A program made the translations under genes and the position numbers. This document shows positions 9,183 through 17,590 of a DNA stretch of 64,000 bases, piece after piece. How positions within the stretch are numbered: position 1 is the first letter of the stretch; the number at the start of each line of letters is the position of its first letter. The notes below the pieces were generated by a model. The model was not told the origin of the DNA. It did no database searches and saw only the letters and a list, made by a program, of their open reading frames with translations. The stretch is from Corynebacterium testudinoris (GTDB lineage Bacteria; Actinomycetota; Actinomycetes; Mycobacteriales; Mycobacteriaceae): contig NZ_CP011545.1 of NCBI RefSeq assembly GCF_001021045.1, positions 806,001 through 870,000 on the forward strand, in the 5' to 3' direction.

Positions 9183-9683
9183 ATGACCATCACCTTCATC
9201 CCCACCGCCGACCTCGTTGACATCATCGGCGACGACGTCCGCTCCTGCGATACCCAATTCGGCGACTTCGGCGGGGTAACCGACTTCTGCGGGCCGATCA
9301 CCACCATTAAGTGCCTCCACGACAACGGTCTGGTGAAGAAAACCCTCAACAGCCCTGGTGAGGGCGGCGTGCTCGTCGTCGACGGCTCGGAGTCCGTGCA
9401 CACAGCCCTCATGGGCGACATGATCGCCGCTGCGGGAGTAGACAACGGCTGGGCCGGCGTCGTGATCTTGGGAGCCATCCGCGACTCAGCCGTCATCGGC
9501 ACCATGAACTTTGGCACCAAGGCACTGGGCACGAACCCCCGCAAGTCCGCCAAGGACGGGGTCGGAGACAAAAACGTCACCGTTTCCTTCGGCGGCGTCG
9601 ACTTCGTCCCCGGGCACATCCTCTACGCCGATTCGGACGGCATCGTGGTCACCGAGGCGCCGGTGGAGGCACCCGCGGATTAG
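9183..9683 (+). CDS. rraA: RraA family protein (ribonuclease activity regulator / HMG-HOPA aldolase fold)
   Basis: The 166-residue protein has the RraA fold pattern: [13 protein letters not shown] at the start, [16 protein letters not shown], then [38 protein letters not shown] and [12 protein letters not shown]. In enterobacteria RraA inhibits RNase E; other members are metal-dependent 4-hydroxy-4-methyl-2-oxoglutarate aldolases or oxaloacetate decarboxylases. The conserved GAIRDS arginine fits both. A good AAAGG ribosome site precedes the ATG. It is separated from aceA by a terminator, so it is likely a separate unit. Confidence 0.85.
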   Translation: MTITFIPTADLVDIIGDDVRSCDTQFGDFGGVTDFCGPITTIKCLHDNGLVKKTLNSPGEGGVLVVDGSESVHTALMGDMIAAAGVDNGWAGVVILGAIRDSAVIGTMNFGTKALGTNPRKSAKDGVGDKNVTVSFGGVDFVPGHILYADSDGIVVTEAPVEAPAD

Positions 9684-10212
9684 TCTCCCGAGAGATTGAC
9701 GGCTACTTGGCTCTGGGGTGGGACGGCGTGACCAGGATGGACAATGCGTCAGGAACGTACTTTTCTCAGAGCTAGCAGACGCCTAATGAGCCGCATTATG
9801 TGCCGTGTTTAATGGAGCCGACAAATCTGCGAATCCCACCGAACCTCTCAATGTCAAAGTAGTGCCCGGACGAATTCGAACCAAGCGATATCAAAATCGT
9901 CATCCACGCCCAATCCGACCCGACCAACGCTCATGGGGCAGCTGGTCAGTTTGCTGAATAACTCGGACTCAACCGTGAAACCCTGCGCAGCTTGGTCCGC
10001 GACCACTAAAAATCTGGCGACACCACGCATTTCGAAACCTTAGAAACTCTATCTTGCAGTGTCCCAATCCCTTTGATCAGTTGCAGGACTGGAACAACAC
10101 ACTATGAAATCGAATGAGCAAACGGGCCCAACACCCATTTTCCACGCGCAATGCTCTCCGTGACCTGCTATGCTGATCCTAATTCAGCCAACCGTACGCC
10201 AATGTGAGGAAA
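9684..10212. other. Gene-poor AT-richer stretch with a dead transposase fragment
   Basis: No intact gene is visible. Base composition drops relative to both sides and continues low into the LGFP gene. The only recognisable content is the broken orfA-like frame at 9851-10030. The last 100 bases should hold the promoter of the LGFP gene, but no clear -35/-10 pair stands out. Confidence 0.6.
9851..10030 (+). pseudogene. Degenerate IS3-type transposase orfA fragment
   Basis: Read from ATG 9851, the frame gives MSK, a stop, CPDEFEPSDIKIVIHAQSD, then a region ending FAE, a stop, LGLNRETLRSLVRDH, a stop and KSGDTT. This keeps the layout of an IS3-family OrfA: an N-terminal PDEF-AIKIV helix and a GLNRETLR-WVR helix-turn-helix. 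It is interrupted by three in-frame stops (first at 9860). No orfB and no terminal inverted repeats were found, so it is an old remnant. Confidence 0.6.
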
Positions 10213-11151
10213 ATGATGAAGCTTAAGTACCTAGTCATATCTGCTCTCAGCGTTATTTTTTCGCTTTCTTTGATTGCTACCTCCGTGGCCACTGCTGACG
10301 AATTTCACGGCTATTGGGTGAAAGGAAGAATTCTCGATACCTACAACAGGCTTGGCGGCTACACGACCTTTGGAAACGCTAATACCGAAGAACGAAATGC
10401 TGCTAACGGCGGGAAATTTCAGTATTTTCAGCACAACGCTTCGATCTACTGGCATCCTTCAGTATCGAACGGGACTGCTCGCCAAATCGGAGGGCAGATT
10501 CGAGACAAATGGGCGGACTACAACTGGGAACATGGACATCTAAAATATCCGACCACAGATGAACTCCCAACTCGCACCGCGGGTGGACGTTTCAATCATT
10601 TTCAGGGTGGCTCTATCTATTGGAGTGCTGCGACCGGTGCGCATACCGTCCAAGGCGCGATCCGTGACCGCTGGGCCACTAAGGATTGGGAAGCGGGGTC
10701 ACTCGGATTGCCCACTACAGATGAGAGATTTACCCCTAACGGAGCAGGAAAATACAATCATTTTCAGGGTGGCTCTATCTATTGGAGTGCTGCGACTGGT
10801 GCTCACACTGTCCAAGGGAGAATCCGTGACTATTGGGCAAAGGTCGGATGGGAAAACAGCCGTTTCGGCTTTCCTACGGGCGAAGAATATCAAGTTAGTG
10901 GCGGAGGGATCCAGCAAAGCTTCCAGGGGCAAAACCTCCAATGGGTCCCTTCGAATTCGTCGCAGCTCGCTCCATATAGGCCTGGCTATGCGAGCTACGA
11001 CCAGCAGTATCTACTATTTGACCAGGATGAGCGCTGGACACCGCAATCGATAAATAGAGAAGTCATAACACATTTTAATCAGTATTTCACGTTCACTGGT
11101 TGTCCTGGGCAACTTTACGTTGGGGCAGAATGCGACCTAGAGACAGTGTGA
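10213..11151 (+). CDS. Secreted LGFP-repeat protein, N-terminal part (ends at an in-frame TGA)
   Basis: A signal peptide (MKLKYLVISALSVIFSLSL...ATSVATA) leads into several LGFP-type repeats of about 50 residues. Each has the form W..GRIRD-W...W-LGFPT-E, visible as SLGLPTTDE and RFGFPTGEE. LGFP repeats are typical of corynebacterial and mycobacterial envelope proteins and are thought to help bind the cell wall. GAGGAAA lies just before ATG 10213/10216; GTG 10204 is a weaker choice. The frame stops at TGA 11149-11151, but the same frame then stays open to 11817. Codon use is AT-richer than the neighbours. Confidence 0.75.
   Translation: MMKLKYLVISALSVIFSLSLIATSVATADEFHGYWVKGRILDTYNRLGGYTTFGNANTEERNAANGGKFQYFQHNASIYWHPSVSNGTARQIGGQIRDKWADYNWEHGHLKYPTTDELPTRTAGGRFNHFQGGSIYWSAATGAHTVQGAIRDRWATKDWEAGSLGLPTTDERFTPNGAGKYNHFQGGSIYWSAATGAHTVQGRIRDYWAKVGWENSRFGFPTGEEYQVSGGGIQQSFQGQNLQWVPSNSSQLAPYRPGYASYDQQYLLFDQDERWTPQSINREVITHFNQYFTFTGCPGQLYVGAECDLETV
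10593..10796 (+). repeat. Perfect 42-nt direct repeat inside the LGFP gene
   Basis: Positions 10593-10634 and 10755-10796 are identical over 42 nt, encoding NHFQGGSIYWSAAT twice with a 162-nt period (54 residues, one LGFP unit). Perfect identity at the DNA level points to a recent duplication or gene conversion between repeat units. Confidence 0.85.
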
Positions 11152-11817
11152 GGTGTAGACTCGCCAATTCGGATCGAAGCAATTTCTGCGGATGGATTTA
11201 GCATCCGCTCTTTGGAGGGGCACCCCGAGGGCGCTGATCGTCTGATCAACTTTAAGTTCACCACTTATTACTACAATGGGGCGACAAACATCCGTCTTCG
11301 AGTGCAGGCATCTGGACCAGTGTCCGGAGCGTCCTACCTTGGCCCCTTTAACTCGGAAACCATTGCTCGGTATTCATGGTCGACTTTCTCGAAAAACCTG
11401 CAGAATCGGATCAACAACGCGTCGACCACTTATATCACTAGTGACAAATTTACTCCTCCCGCTCAATCATTCCGAGCTATTTCTCCGCAGTTGACACCTT
11501 CCTCCCCACTCGACCCCGGGGGAGAGGTAGACGTCATTGATCCGGCAAATGTAGACACCTCCAGAATTACGAACAAGGTACCTTTGTTTCCGGTGGGCAC
11601 TGATGATGCTGAATTGGAGGAGTATCTCAGAACAGCAAATCCCTCCTCTATTTCCATTCCGGAAGAATCTCGGAGAATGGAGACGGGACCGCAGGATAAC
11701 AATGGCGGCGGTTTGGAAAATCTTGAGAACGAGGAATCCGGAACTAGAGGTATCGAGAATGATGAGGTTATTACTGAAGCGCCGAACGAGTCGGCCCAGG
11801 AGTTGATGAATCCTTGA
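11152..11817 (+). pseudogene. C-terminal part of the LGFP protein gene, cut off by a TGA codon
   Basis: It continues in the same frame directly after the TGA: GVDSPIRIEAISADGF, then LINFKFTTYYYNGATNIRLRVQASG, and ends in an acidic proline/serine/glutamate-rich tail. No stop interrupts the next 220 codons, so the two parts were one gene until recently, or the TGA is read through. A TTG at 11212 could start a separate protein, but I see no ribosome site or signal peptide. The product of this half has no family I recognise. Confidence 0.6.
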
Positions 11818-11892
11818 GGTGATCTGCCTGAAATGTTAGGGTTTCTTGTGCTGAAGCAAATCGCTCAGCTCTGTTAGCTGAAAGGAAAAAGA

Positions 11893-12192
11893 ATGATTTA
11901 TATGGTGCCTGGATTTTTAGCTGGGGTCGCATTCTACCTCATCCTCTCAGCGTTTAACTGGGCCGTGGAGACTATGTCATCAAATAGGCATCGGTTACGA
12001 GCACATAGTCGTCTCGTCTTACATTGCTTGGTTGCAGTTTCATTCACCATTTTCCTGGTTACTGTTGGGGATGGCGGGAATTGGGCAACTCAAATGCAGG
12101 TCAGCGGGTTTATATTGGCCGGATGTATCTTGAGTCTCGTCACATCGATTGGAGACAAGTCTCGCCCGTATGGGAATCCTGAGTCAAAATAA
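11893..12192 (+). CDS. Small membrane protein, unknown
   Basis: The 99-residue protein has hydrophobic segments near residues 4-24, 43-58 and 70-87, probably three membrane passes. An AAAGGA ribosome site precedes the ATG at good distance. The family is not recognised. It is AT-richer than the core genes and follows the LGFP gene on the same strand, so it probably belongs to the same accessory patch. Its end overlaps the convergent dehydrogenase gene by 9 nt. Confidence 0.55.
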   Translation: MIYMVPGFLAGVAFYLILSAFNWAVETMSSNRHRLRAHSRLVLHCLVAVSFTIFLVTVGDGGNWATQMQVSGFILAGCILSLVTSIGDKSRPYGNPESK

Positions 12193-15015
12193 TCTGGCCC
12201 TAAATGAGAGCGGCTCTATCGGTTTTTGCCTGCCGGCGCGCACCAATGCATCCAGGACGAGCTCGGCTGCGTGCTTCGCCTGGGCGCCTGTTCCTTGCTC
12301 GATGTGGGTGCGGCAGGAGAATCCGTCGGCGAGGACGTCGCCCTCCGTGGCACGGACGCGGGGGAATAGTTCTCGTTCGCCGAGCTGGAAGGACATCTCT
12401 GCGTGGCCTTTTTCGAATCCCCAGTTTCCTGCCAGCCCACAACAGCCGGTCTGGATTTGTTCTTCGTTGATTCCCAGCGCGTCAAGCAACGCAGAGGTGT
12501 TCTCGGGAGTGCCCAGGGACCTTTCGTGGCAGTGGACCTGAGTGAGTACAGATAGGTTCCCCGCTTCGAGCAATCCCTCTTCGACTAGTTCAGTGATCCT
12601 CGGGGCGATCACGTCCGCGAAGGGGATGACCGCGGCTGATAGTCGGGCGACGTCGACGTCATCGCTGAGTTCGGTTGCTTCGCGTTGCAGCATGACGGTG
12701 CAGGAGGGTTCTAGCCCGATGACTGGCAATCCTTCGTCCAGGTAGGGGCGCATGACCCGTGCGGAATGGCGCAGCACCTTTCGGGCGGTGGTTAGTTGCC
12801 CGGTGGAGTGCCAGGTGAGGCCGCAGCAGACGAACTCCCGCGGAATGATGACGTCGAATCCTAGGCGTTCGAGCACCTCGACCGCGGCGGTCGAGGCACC
12901 AGTGTCGAGGGAGGAATTGAAGGTATCCGGCCACAGCACCACTCGGGAACCGCCACCTGTGTGTGCTCGCTTCTTTGACCATCGGCGCAGTGGAGTATTC
13001 GCAAAGCGGATGAGGGGTCGGCCCGCATCCAATCCGGCAACGGTGGCGACGGTGCGGGCGAGGCGTGGAACGCCGAACACCGCATTGACCAGGCGGGCTG
13101 CTCCTGGAATCTTCTGCATGAGGAATGCGGAGATGGGCAGCCAGCCCATGACGTAGTGGGCCATGGGGCGGCGGCGTTTGTCGTAGCGATGGTGGAGCAG
13201 TTCCGCTTTGTACGTGGCCATGTCGACATTGACCGGGCATTCGGAGGCGCACGCTTTGCACGAAAGGCAAAGGTCAAGGGCCTCGATGGCATCGTCGACG
13301 TCGACGCTCTCGCCGCGGAAGACTTCGGAAAGCACGCGGGCTCGCCCTCGGGTGGAGTCCAGTTCATCGCCGGTGAGTTGGAAGGTGGGGCACATTGCGT
13401 CACTCGCCGAGCGACAGGCGGATACCCCGACGCAGCGGTTGACGGCGTTGATGAGGCTGCCTTGGTCGTGGCTCAGGGCGTGGATCGGGGTGATCTCCAA
13501 AGACCGCTGTCCCTGGTCCAGGCGAATTCCTTGAGTGACGGCGTCCGGGTCGACGAGCACTCCGGGGTTGAATACCCGGGTGGGGTCGAAGATCGCTTTG
13601 AATTGTTGAAACAGTGCCAACATCTCGGGGGAGTACATGTGGCCGAGAAGTTCGGATCGGGCGCGACCGTCCCCGTGTTCCCCGGAGAGGGATCCGCCGT
13701 AGGACGTGACCAGAACGGCGGCGTCCTCCATGAATTGGCGGAAGACTCGGACTCCTTCGTCGGTGGAGAAGTCAAAGCTGATCCGGACGTGGACGCAGCC
13801 CTCACCGAAGTGCCCGAAGGGGATGCCGCGAAGCCCGTGCTTTTCCATGAGGGCGTATAAGTCACGCAGGTAGTCGGCCAAATGCTCCGGGGGAACGGCA
13901 GAGTCTTCCCAGCTGGGCCACGCTTCGCTGCCGTCGGGTAGGCGGGTGACCAGGCCTGCGGATGCCTCTCGGATCCACCAGAGTTCCCGCATTTGTTTCG
14001 GGTCCGAGACGATGAGGGAGTCGGTTGGCGCGCACTCATCGGTGACGGTCTGGGCCAGGGCGAGTGCTTCCGCCAAGGTGGCGCCGGAGGTCTCGCAAAA
14101 TAACCACCCGCCTGCCTTTTCTCCGCCGGGCAGCATCTCTCCGGCGTGTTCTTGGCCGTTCTTCGAGCGCAACGCCGCCAGGAGGTCGCCGCCCATTCCT
14201 TCCACGGTGGCGACACCGGGGAGGAGCGCTCGGACAGCAGCGCGGGCGGCGTCGAACACCGTGTCAAAGGCCAGGACCGCCAGGGCTGTGTGGTGGGGTT
14301 TTTCCACCAAGGAGACCGTGAGCTGGGTGATGATGCCGAGGGTGCCTTCGCTTCCAGCGATGGCCTTCGCCGCATCGCTGGCGAGGTAGTGCAGGCCGTA
14401 CCCAGACACCTGCCGGGGGAAGCGGCCCAACTCGGCGGCAATGAGGTCACGGTTGTCCGCAGCGAGCTTCCGCAACTGCGCATCGATGCCCGGATCATCG
14501 CAGCCTTTGGCTGTGAACTGGACTTCGCGGCCGTCGGCAAGCAGGAGGGTGACGGCGACGAGATTGTCCGCAGAGGTGCCATAGGCGACCGAATGGGAGC
14601 CGCAGGCGTTGTTTGCCGCCATGCCACCGATGGTGCAGCGCGAATGCGTGGACGGGTCCGGGCCGTAGGTGAGGCCGAATGTTGCGGCGGCGTCGCGAAG
14701 CTGGTCGCAGACGACGCCCGGCTCCACGGTGGCGGTGCGTGCCTCCGGATCGATGGACATGATCCGGTTGAAGTGGCGCGAGGTATCAATGATCAGCCCG
14801 TCCCCGATGGCATTGCCTGCCACGGACGACCCGCCCCCGCGGGCGATGATCGGCCATCCGCGTGACTGGGCATAGACCACCGCCGTCCGAATATCATCGA
14901 CGGACTCGGGCTCCACGATGGCAGCGGGAACTCGGCGGTAGACGGAAGCGTCGGAGCTGTACGCGGCGCGGGTGGGCATGTCGCGCCGCAGGTGGCGGGG
15001 GAGAGGTGGTGTCAT
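12184..15015 (-). CDS. FAD-linked / Fe-S dehydrogenase, YdiJ type (probable D-2-hydroxyglutarate dehydrogenase)
   Basis: This is a 943-residue fusion. The N-terminal half is a GlcD/VAO-type FAD domain (IARGGGSSVAGNAIGDG; STHSRCTIGGMAANNACG) with an FAD-oxidase C-terminal domain. The rest is GlcF-like, with Fe-S cysteines (CVGVSACRSASDAMCP; CLSCKACASECPVN) and two CCG motifs (CCGLTWHSTGQL; CCGLAGNWGFEKGH). E. coli YdiJ, with the same layout and similar length, oxidises D-2-hydroxyglutarate; D-lactate is another substrate of this superfamily. The start (ATG 15015) overlaps the symporter stop as ATGA, so the two are coupled. The nearby hglS gene makes D-2-hydroxyglutarate the favoured substrate (inference). 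Confidence 0.8.
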   Translation of the reverse strand: MTPPLPRHLRRDMPTRAAYSSDASVYRRVPAAIVEPESVDDIRTAVVYAQSRGWPIIARGGGSSVAGNAIGDGLIIDTSRHFNRIMSIDPEARTATVEPGVVCDQLRDAAATFGLTYGPDPSTHSRCTIGGMAANNACGSHSVAYGTSADNLVAVTLLLADGREVQFTAKGCDDPGIDAQLRKLAADNRDLIAAELGRFPRQVSGYGLHYLASDAAKAIAGSEGTLGIITQLTVSLVEKPHHTALAVLAFDTVFDAARAAVRALLPGVATVEGMGGDLLAALRSKNGQEHAGEMLPGGEKAGGWLFCETSGATLAEALALAQTVTDECAPTDSLIVSDPKQMRELWWIREASAGLVTRLPDGSEAWPSWEDSAVPPEHLADYLRDLYALMEKHGLRGIPFGHFGEGCVHVRISFDFSTDEGVRVFRQFMEDAAVLVTSYGGSLSGEHGDGRARSELLGHMYSPEMLALFQQFKAIFDPTRVFNPGVLVDPDAVTQGIRLDQGQRSLEITPIHALSHDQGSLINAVNRCVGVSACRSASDAMCPTFQLTGDELDSTRGRARVLSEVFRGESVDVDDAIEALDLCLSCKACASECPVNVDMATYKAELLHHRYDKRRRPMAHYVMGWLPISAFLMQKIPGAARLVNAVFGVPRLARTVATVAGLDAGRPLIRFANTPLRRWSKKRAHTGGGSRVVLWPDTFNSSLDTGASTAAVEVLERLGFDVIIPREFVCCGLTWHSTGQLTTARKVLRHSARVMRPYLDEGLPVIGLEPSCTVMLQREATELSDDVDVARLSAAVIPFADVIAPRITELVEEGLLEAGNLSVLTQVHCHERSLGTPENTSALLDALGINEEQIQTGCCGLAGNWGFEKGHAEMSFQLGERELFPRVRATEGDVLADGFSCRTHIEQGTGAQAKHAAELVLDALVRAGRQKPIEPLSFRARLF

Positions 15016-16541
15016 GACGGTGTCGTAGAACCCCCGAGCAGGGGAGCCCGGTCCTCCTTGTCGACGATCTTGATGCGGCCGCAGCGCGCATCCTCCCGGT
15101 AACCCTCGATCTCCCGCTTGAGCGGGCCGGCGAGGAGGTAAATGCCGAGGAGGTTGGGGATGGCAACGAGGAAGAACATCGCATCGGAGAAGCGCACAAC
15201 GGTGTCGAGGGAAACAGCGGATCCGACGATGATCATGACGAGGTAGAGGATGTTGTAGCCCCACTCGGCCTTGGCGTTGCCCTTGAACAGGTAACCGGCA
15301 GCCTTTTGCCCGTAGTAGGAGTAGCTGAGGATGGTGGAGAAGGCGAAGAGGACGATACAGATGGACAGCAGGAGCGGGAAGTACTCATGCACCGTGGCAA
15401 ACGCGTTGGTGGTGAGGACGACGCCGTCGGCATCAGTGTTGAGGTACTGACCAGTGACGATAATGGCCAAGGCGGTCATCGTACAGACGATCACGGAGTC
15501 AATGAACGGCTCCCACGCGGCGACGAGGCCCTCTTCGGTGGGGCGACGGTTCTTACTCACGGAGTGGGCGAGACCAGCCGTACCGACACCAGCCACGTTA
15601 GAGAACAAAGCTCGCTGGATGCCGATAATGGCCACGCCGATGATGCCACCGGCCACGCCCTCCGGGTTGAATGCGCCGGTGACGATCAGCTTGAACGCGC
15701 CGGGGATCGCCGTGAAGTTCACACTGAGGATGATGATGACGGAGACGGCGTAAATGGCGGACATGCAGGGCACGAGGCGGCTGGTCCACTTGGCGATGGA
15801 CTTGATGCCACCGATGATGACAAAGCCGGTGACCACGGCGAGGGCGACACCGATGAGCCACGTGCGACCGGCGAAAATGCTGGCCTCGCCGCCGGTGGTA
15901 TCGACGATGTGCGCAGCTAGCTGGTTGGACTGGAAGATGTTGCCGGCACCGAGTGCGGCGAACATGAAGCAGAAGGCGTAGACGAAGGCCAAGGCGGATC
16001 CGAGCTTGGGCCGCCCTGTGGAGGCGAGTCCGTCCTTGAGGTAGTACATCGGGCCGCCGGATACCTTGCCGTTCTCATCTACTCGGCGGAACATCTGCGA
16101 CAGGGTGGCCTCGGCGAGCTTGACGGCCATTCCCAGCAATCCGGCGATGATGATCCACAACGCGGCACCGGGACCGCCGATGGTGATGGCGACCGCGACA
16201 CCGGCGATGTTGCCCAGGCCGATCGTGCCGGAAAGCTCGGTGGCCAGCGCCTGGAAGGAGGACACCTCACCTGGATCGGAGCGTCTGGTCAGCTGCCCTT
16301 TGATCACCCGTCCGGTTTGCACGGCATCGCCGAAAGGCCGGACCCGCAGGTACACGGTGAGGAAGACGCCAGCGGCGAGGAGCCAGATGACGACGATGGG
16401 GACGTTTGCCTCGCCGATCGGGATGGCAGAGAATACGAAGGCTTCGAGGGCGTCGACGATGGGGCCGAAGACGTTTTGGAGAGTTTGGTCGATGGAACCT
16501 TGTTGGGCGCCTTCTTGGGCGAGAGTGATGGTGGTACTCAA
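15012..16541 (-). CDS. Alanine/glycine:cation symporter (AGCS) family transporter
   Basis: The 509-residue polytopic membrane protein has about ten hydrophobic segments. The AGCS core motif is GLGNIAGVAVAITIGGPGAALW, followed by MYYLKDGL, SVSKNRRPTEEGLVAAWEPFID and YSYYGQKAAGYLF. The family takes up small amino acids with Na+ or H+. Its position at the head of the operon with the D-2-hydroxyglutarate-type dehydrogenase suggests it imports the pathway's amino or imino acid rather than alanine, but the substrate cannot be read. The start is TTG 16541 with a GGGAG ribosome site. A GntR-type operator lies about 100 bp upstream. Confidence 0.88.
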   Translation of the reverse strand: MSTTITLAQEGAQQGSIDQTLQNVFGPIVDALEAFVFSAIPIGEANVPIVVIWLLAAGVFLTVYLRVRPFGDAVQTGRVIKGQLTRRSDPGEVSSFQALATELSGTIGLGNIAGVAVAITIGGPGAALWIIIAGLLGMAVKLAEATLSQMFRRVDENGKVSGGPMYYLKDGLASTGRPKLGSALAFVYAFCFMFAALGAGNIFQSNQLAAHIVDTTGGEASIFAGRTWLIGVALAVVTGFVIIGGIKSIAKWTSRLVPCMSAIYAVSVIIILSVNFTAIPGAFKLIVTGAFNPEGVAGGIIGVAIIGIQRALFSNVAGVGTAGLAHSVSKNRRPTEEGLVAAWEPFIDSVIVCTMTALAIIVTGQYLNTDADGVVLTTNAFATVHEYFPLLLSICIVLFAFSTILSYSYYGQKAAGYLFKGNAKAEWGYNILYLVMIIVGSAVSLDTVVRFSDAMFFLVAIPNLLGIYLLAGPLKREIEGYREDARCGRIKIVDKEDRAPLLGGSTTPS

Positions 16542-16643
16542 GGGGAGATCTCCCTTCGGTGCACCTTCGTGGGTGCAATCTTTAGCGGATGCTCGTGAGT
16601 GGGGTCATAAGTTCTAGCCTTATGTGATGTGGATCCTATTGTA

Positions 16644-16663
16644 GGTTATATATAACCGCTAAG
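16644..16663. promoter_or_regulatory. Operator 1 (GntR regulator candidate site)
   Basis: A perfect 14-bp palindrome GGTTATATATAACC (16644-16657) is followed by GCTAAG. It sits between the symporter and GntR genes and touches a TACAAT -10-like hexamer on the minus strand (16643-16638); a TAGAAT hexamer on the plus strand begins at 16666. The same motif recurs at 17524. GntR/FadR regulators bind such short palindromes; binding is inferred. Confidence 0.7.
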
Positions 16664-16764
16664 GGTAGAATTACGGGAAAAGTTTCCTGGGGCCGCCGAG
16701 GGCATCGCGGCGCTCACGGTATAGTCCCAGGAAGGTTCCAGAAAGTGCTGGACAGGATAGGGGA

Positions 16765-17463
16765 GTGGTCACGGTGGACGTTGGTGAGGGTGTCATGCGC
16801 GGCATGGAGGACATTCGCCTGTCGAAGATGACCCTCAAAGACTCCGCGGAAATGCTCATTCGCCGCGCCCTGTTGGACGGCGTCATGTCCCCGGGGGAGG
16901 TCTATTCCGCCAACGCCCTCGCTCGCAGCCTGGAGATTTCCAATAGCCCCGTCCGGGAAGCCATGATGACGCTGTCCGAGCGGGGGCTGCTCGAGCTGGT
17001 GCGCAACCGAGGATTTCGGGTGGTCGAACTCAGCGTGGACGACCGGCTGGAAGTCTACGAGCTGCGCCGGTTGATCGAGGTGGAAGCGGTGCGTCGGGTG
17101 GCTGGCATGCAGCTTTCCGGCGCCGCCGGTGCCCGCCTCCGTGATCTCGCCCAGGCCACGGTCGATGCCATCCACGACGATGAGCGCGGCTCCATGTCGG
17201 AATACCTGGAGGCAGATCACCAATTCCACATGTACGTCGTGCAGCTGTTGGGGAATCATCGCTGGGTGGACATGGTGGAGAGGCTGCGGGATCAGTCTCG
17301 AATCAACGGCTTCTATATGCACCTGCGCGAGGCGGGAATGGTGCGTCGGACGGCACAGGAGCATGTGGATCTGGCGGACGCGATCGTGTCGCGCGATGTG
17401 CAGCGCGCAACGGAGATCATGGCTGGTCACTTGGCCTATGCCAAGCCGACTGTCGCTTCATAG
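16765..17463 (+). CDS. GntR family transcriptional regulator (FCD/FadR type)
   Basis: The protein has 232 residues or slightly fewer (ATG 16795 is an alternative start). It has a winged helix (ALARSLEISNSPVREAMMTLSERGLLELVRNRGFRV) and an all-helical FCD effector domain with the usual histidines (DHQFHMYVV; AQEHVDLADAI). FCD regulators usually repress catabolic genes and are released by a carboxylate ligand. It sits between two copies of one operator motif and between two divergent blocks of catabolic genes, so it is the likely local and autogenous regulator. Confidence 0.9.
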   Translation: MVTVDVGEGVMRGMEDIRLSKMTLKDSAEMLIRRALLDGVMSPGEVYSANALARSLEISNSPVREAMMTLSERGLLELVRNRGFRVVELSVDDRLEVYELRRLIEVEAVRRVAGMQLSGAAGARLRDLAQATVDAIHDDERGSMSEYLEADHQFHMYVVQLLGNHRWVDMVERLRDQSRINGFYMHLREAGMVRRTAQEHVDLADAIVSRDVQRATEIMAGHLAYAKPTVAS

Positions 17464-17523
17464 CACCTCTCCACAGACGCCATCTTTCACATTTCTAGAG
17501 ACAAAGTGTCACGCGTCACGTAT

Positions 17524-17543
17524 GGTTATCGATAACCGCTAAG
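17524..17543. promoter_or_regulatory. Operator 2 (GntR regulator candidate site)
   Basis: A perfect palindrome GGTTATCGATAACC (17524-17537) is followed by GCTAAG, differing from operator 1 only in the two central bases. It lies 48 bp upstream of the preferred start of the FAD oxidoreductase gene, where it could block transcription of the four-gene catabolic operon. Confidence 0.7.
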
Positions 17544-17590
17544 CGGTGAGATACGAATCCTTTCTTGAACGCAGTGAAGGGAGGGAGACC

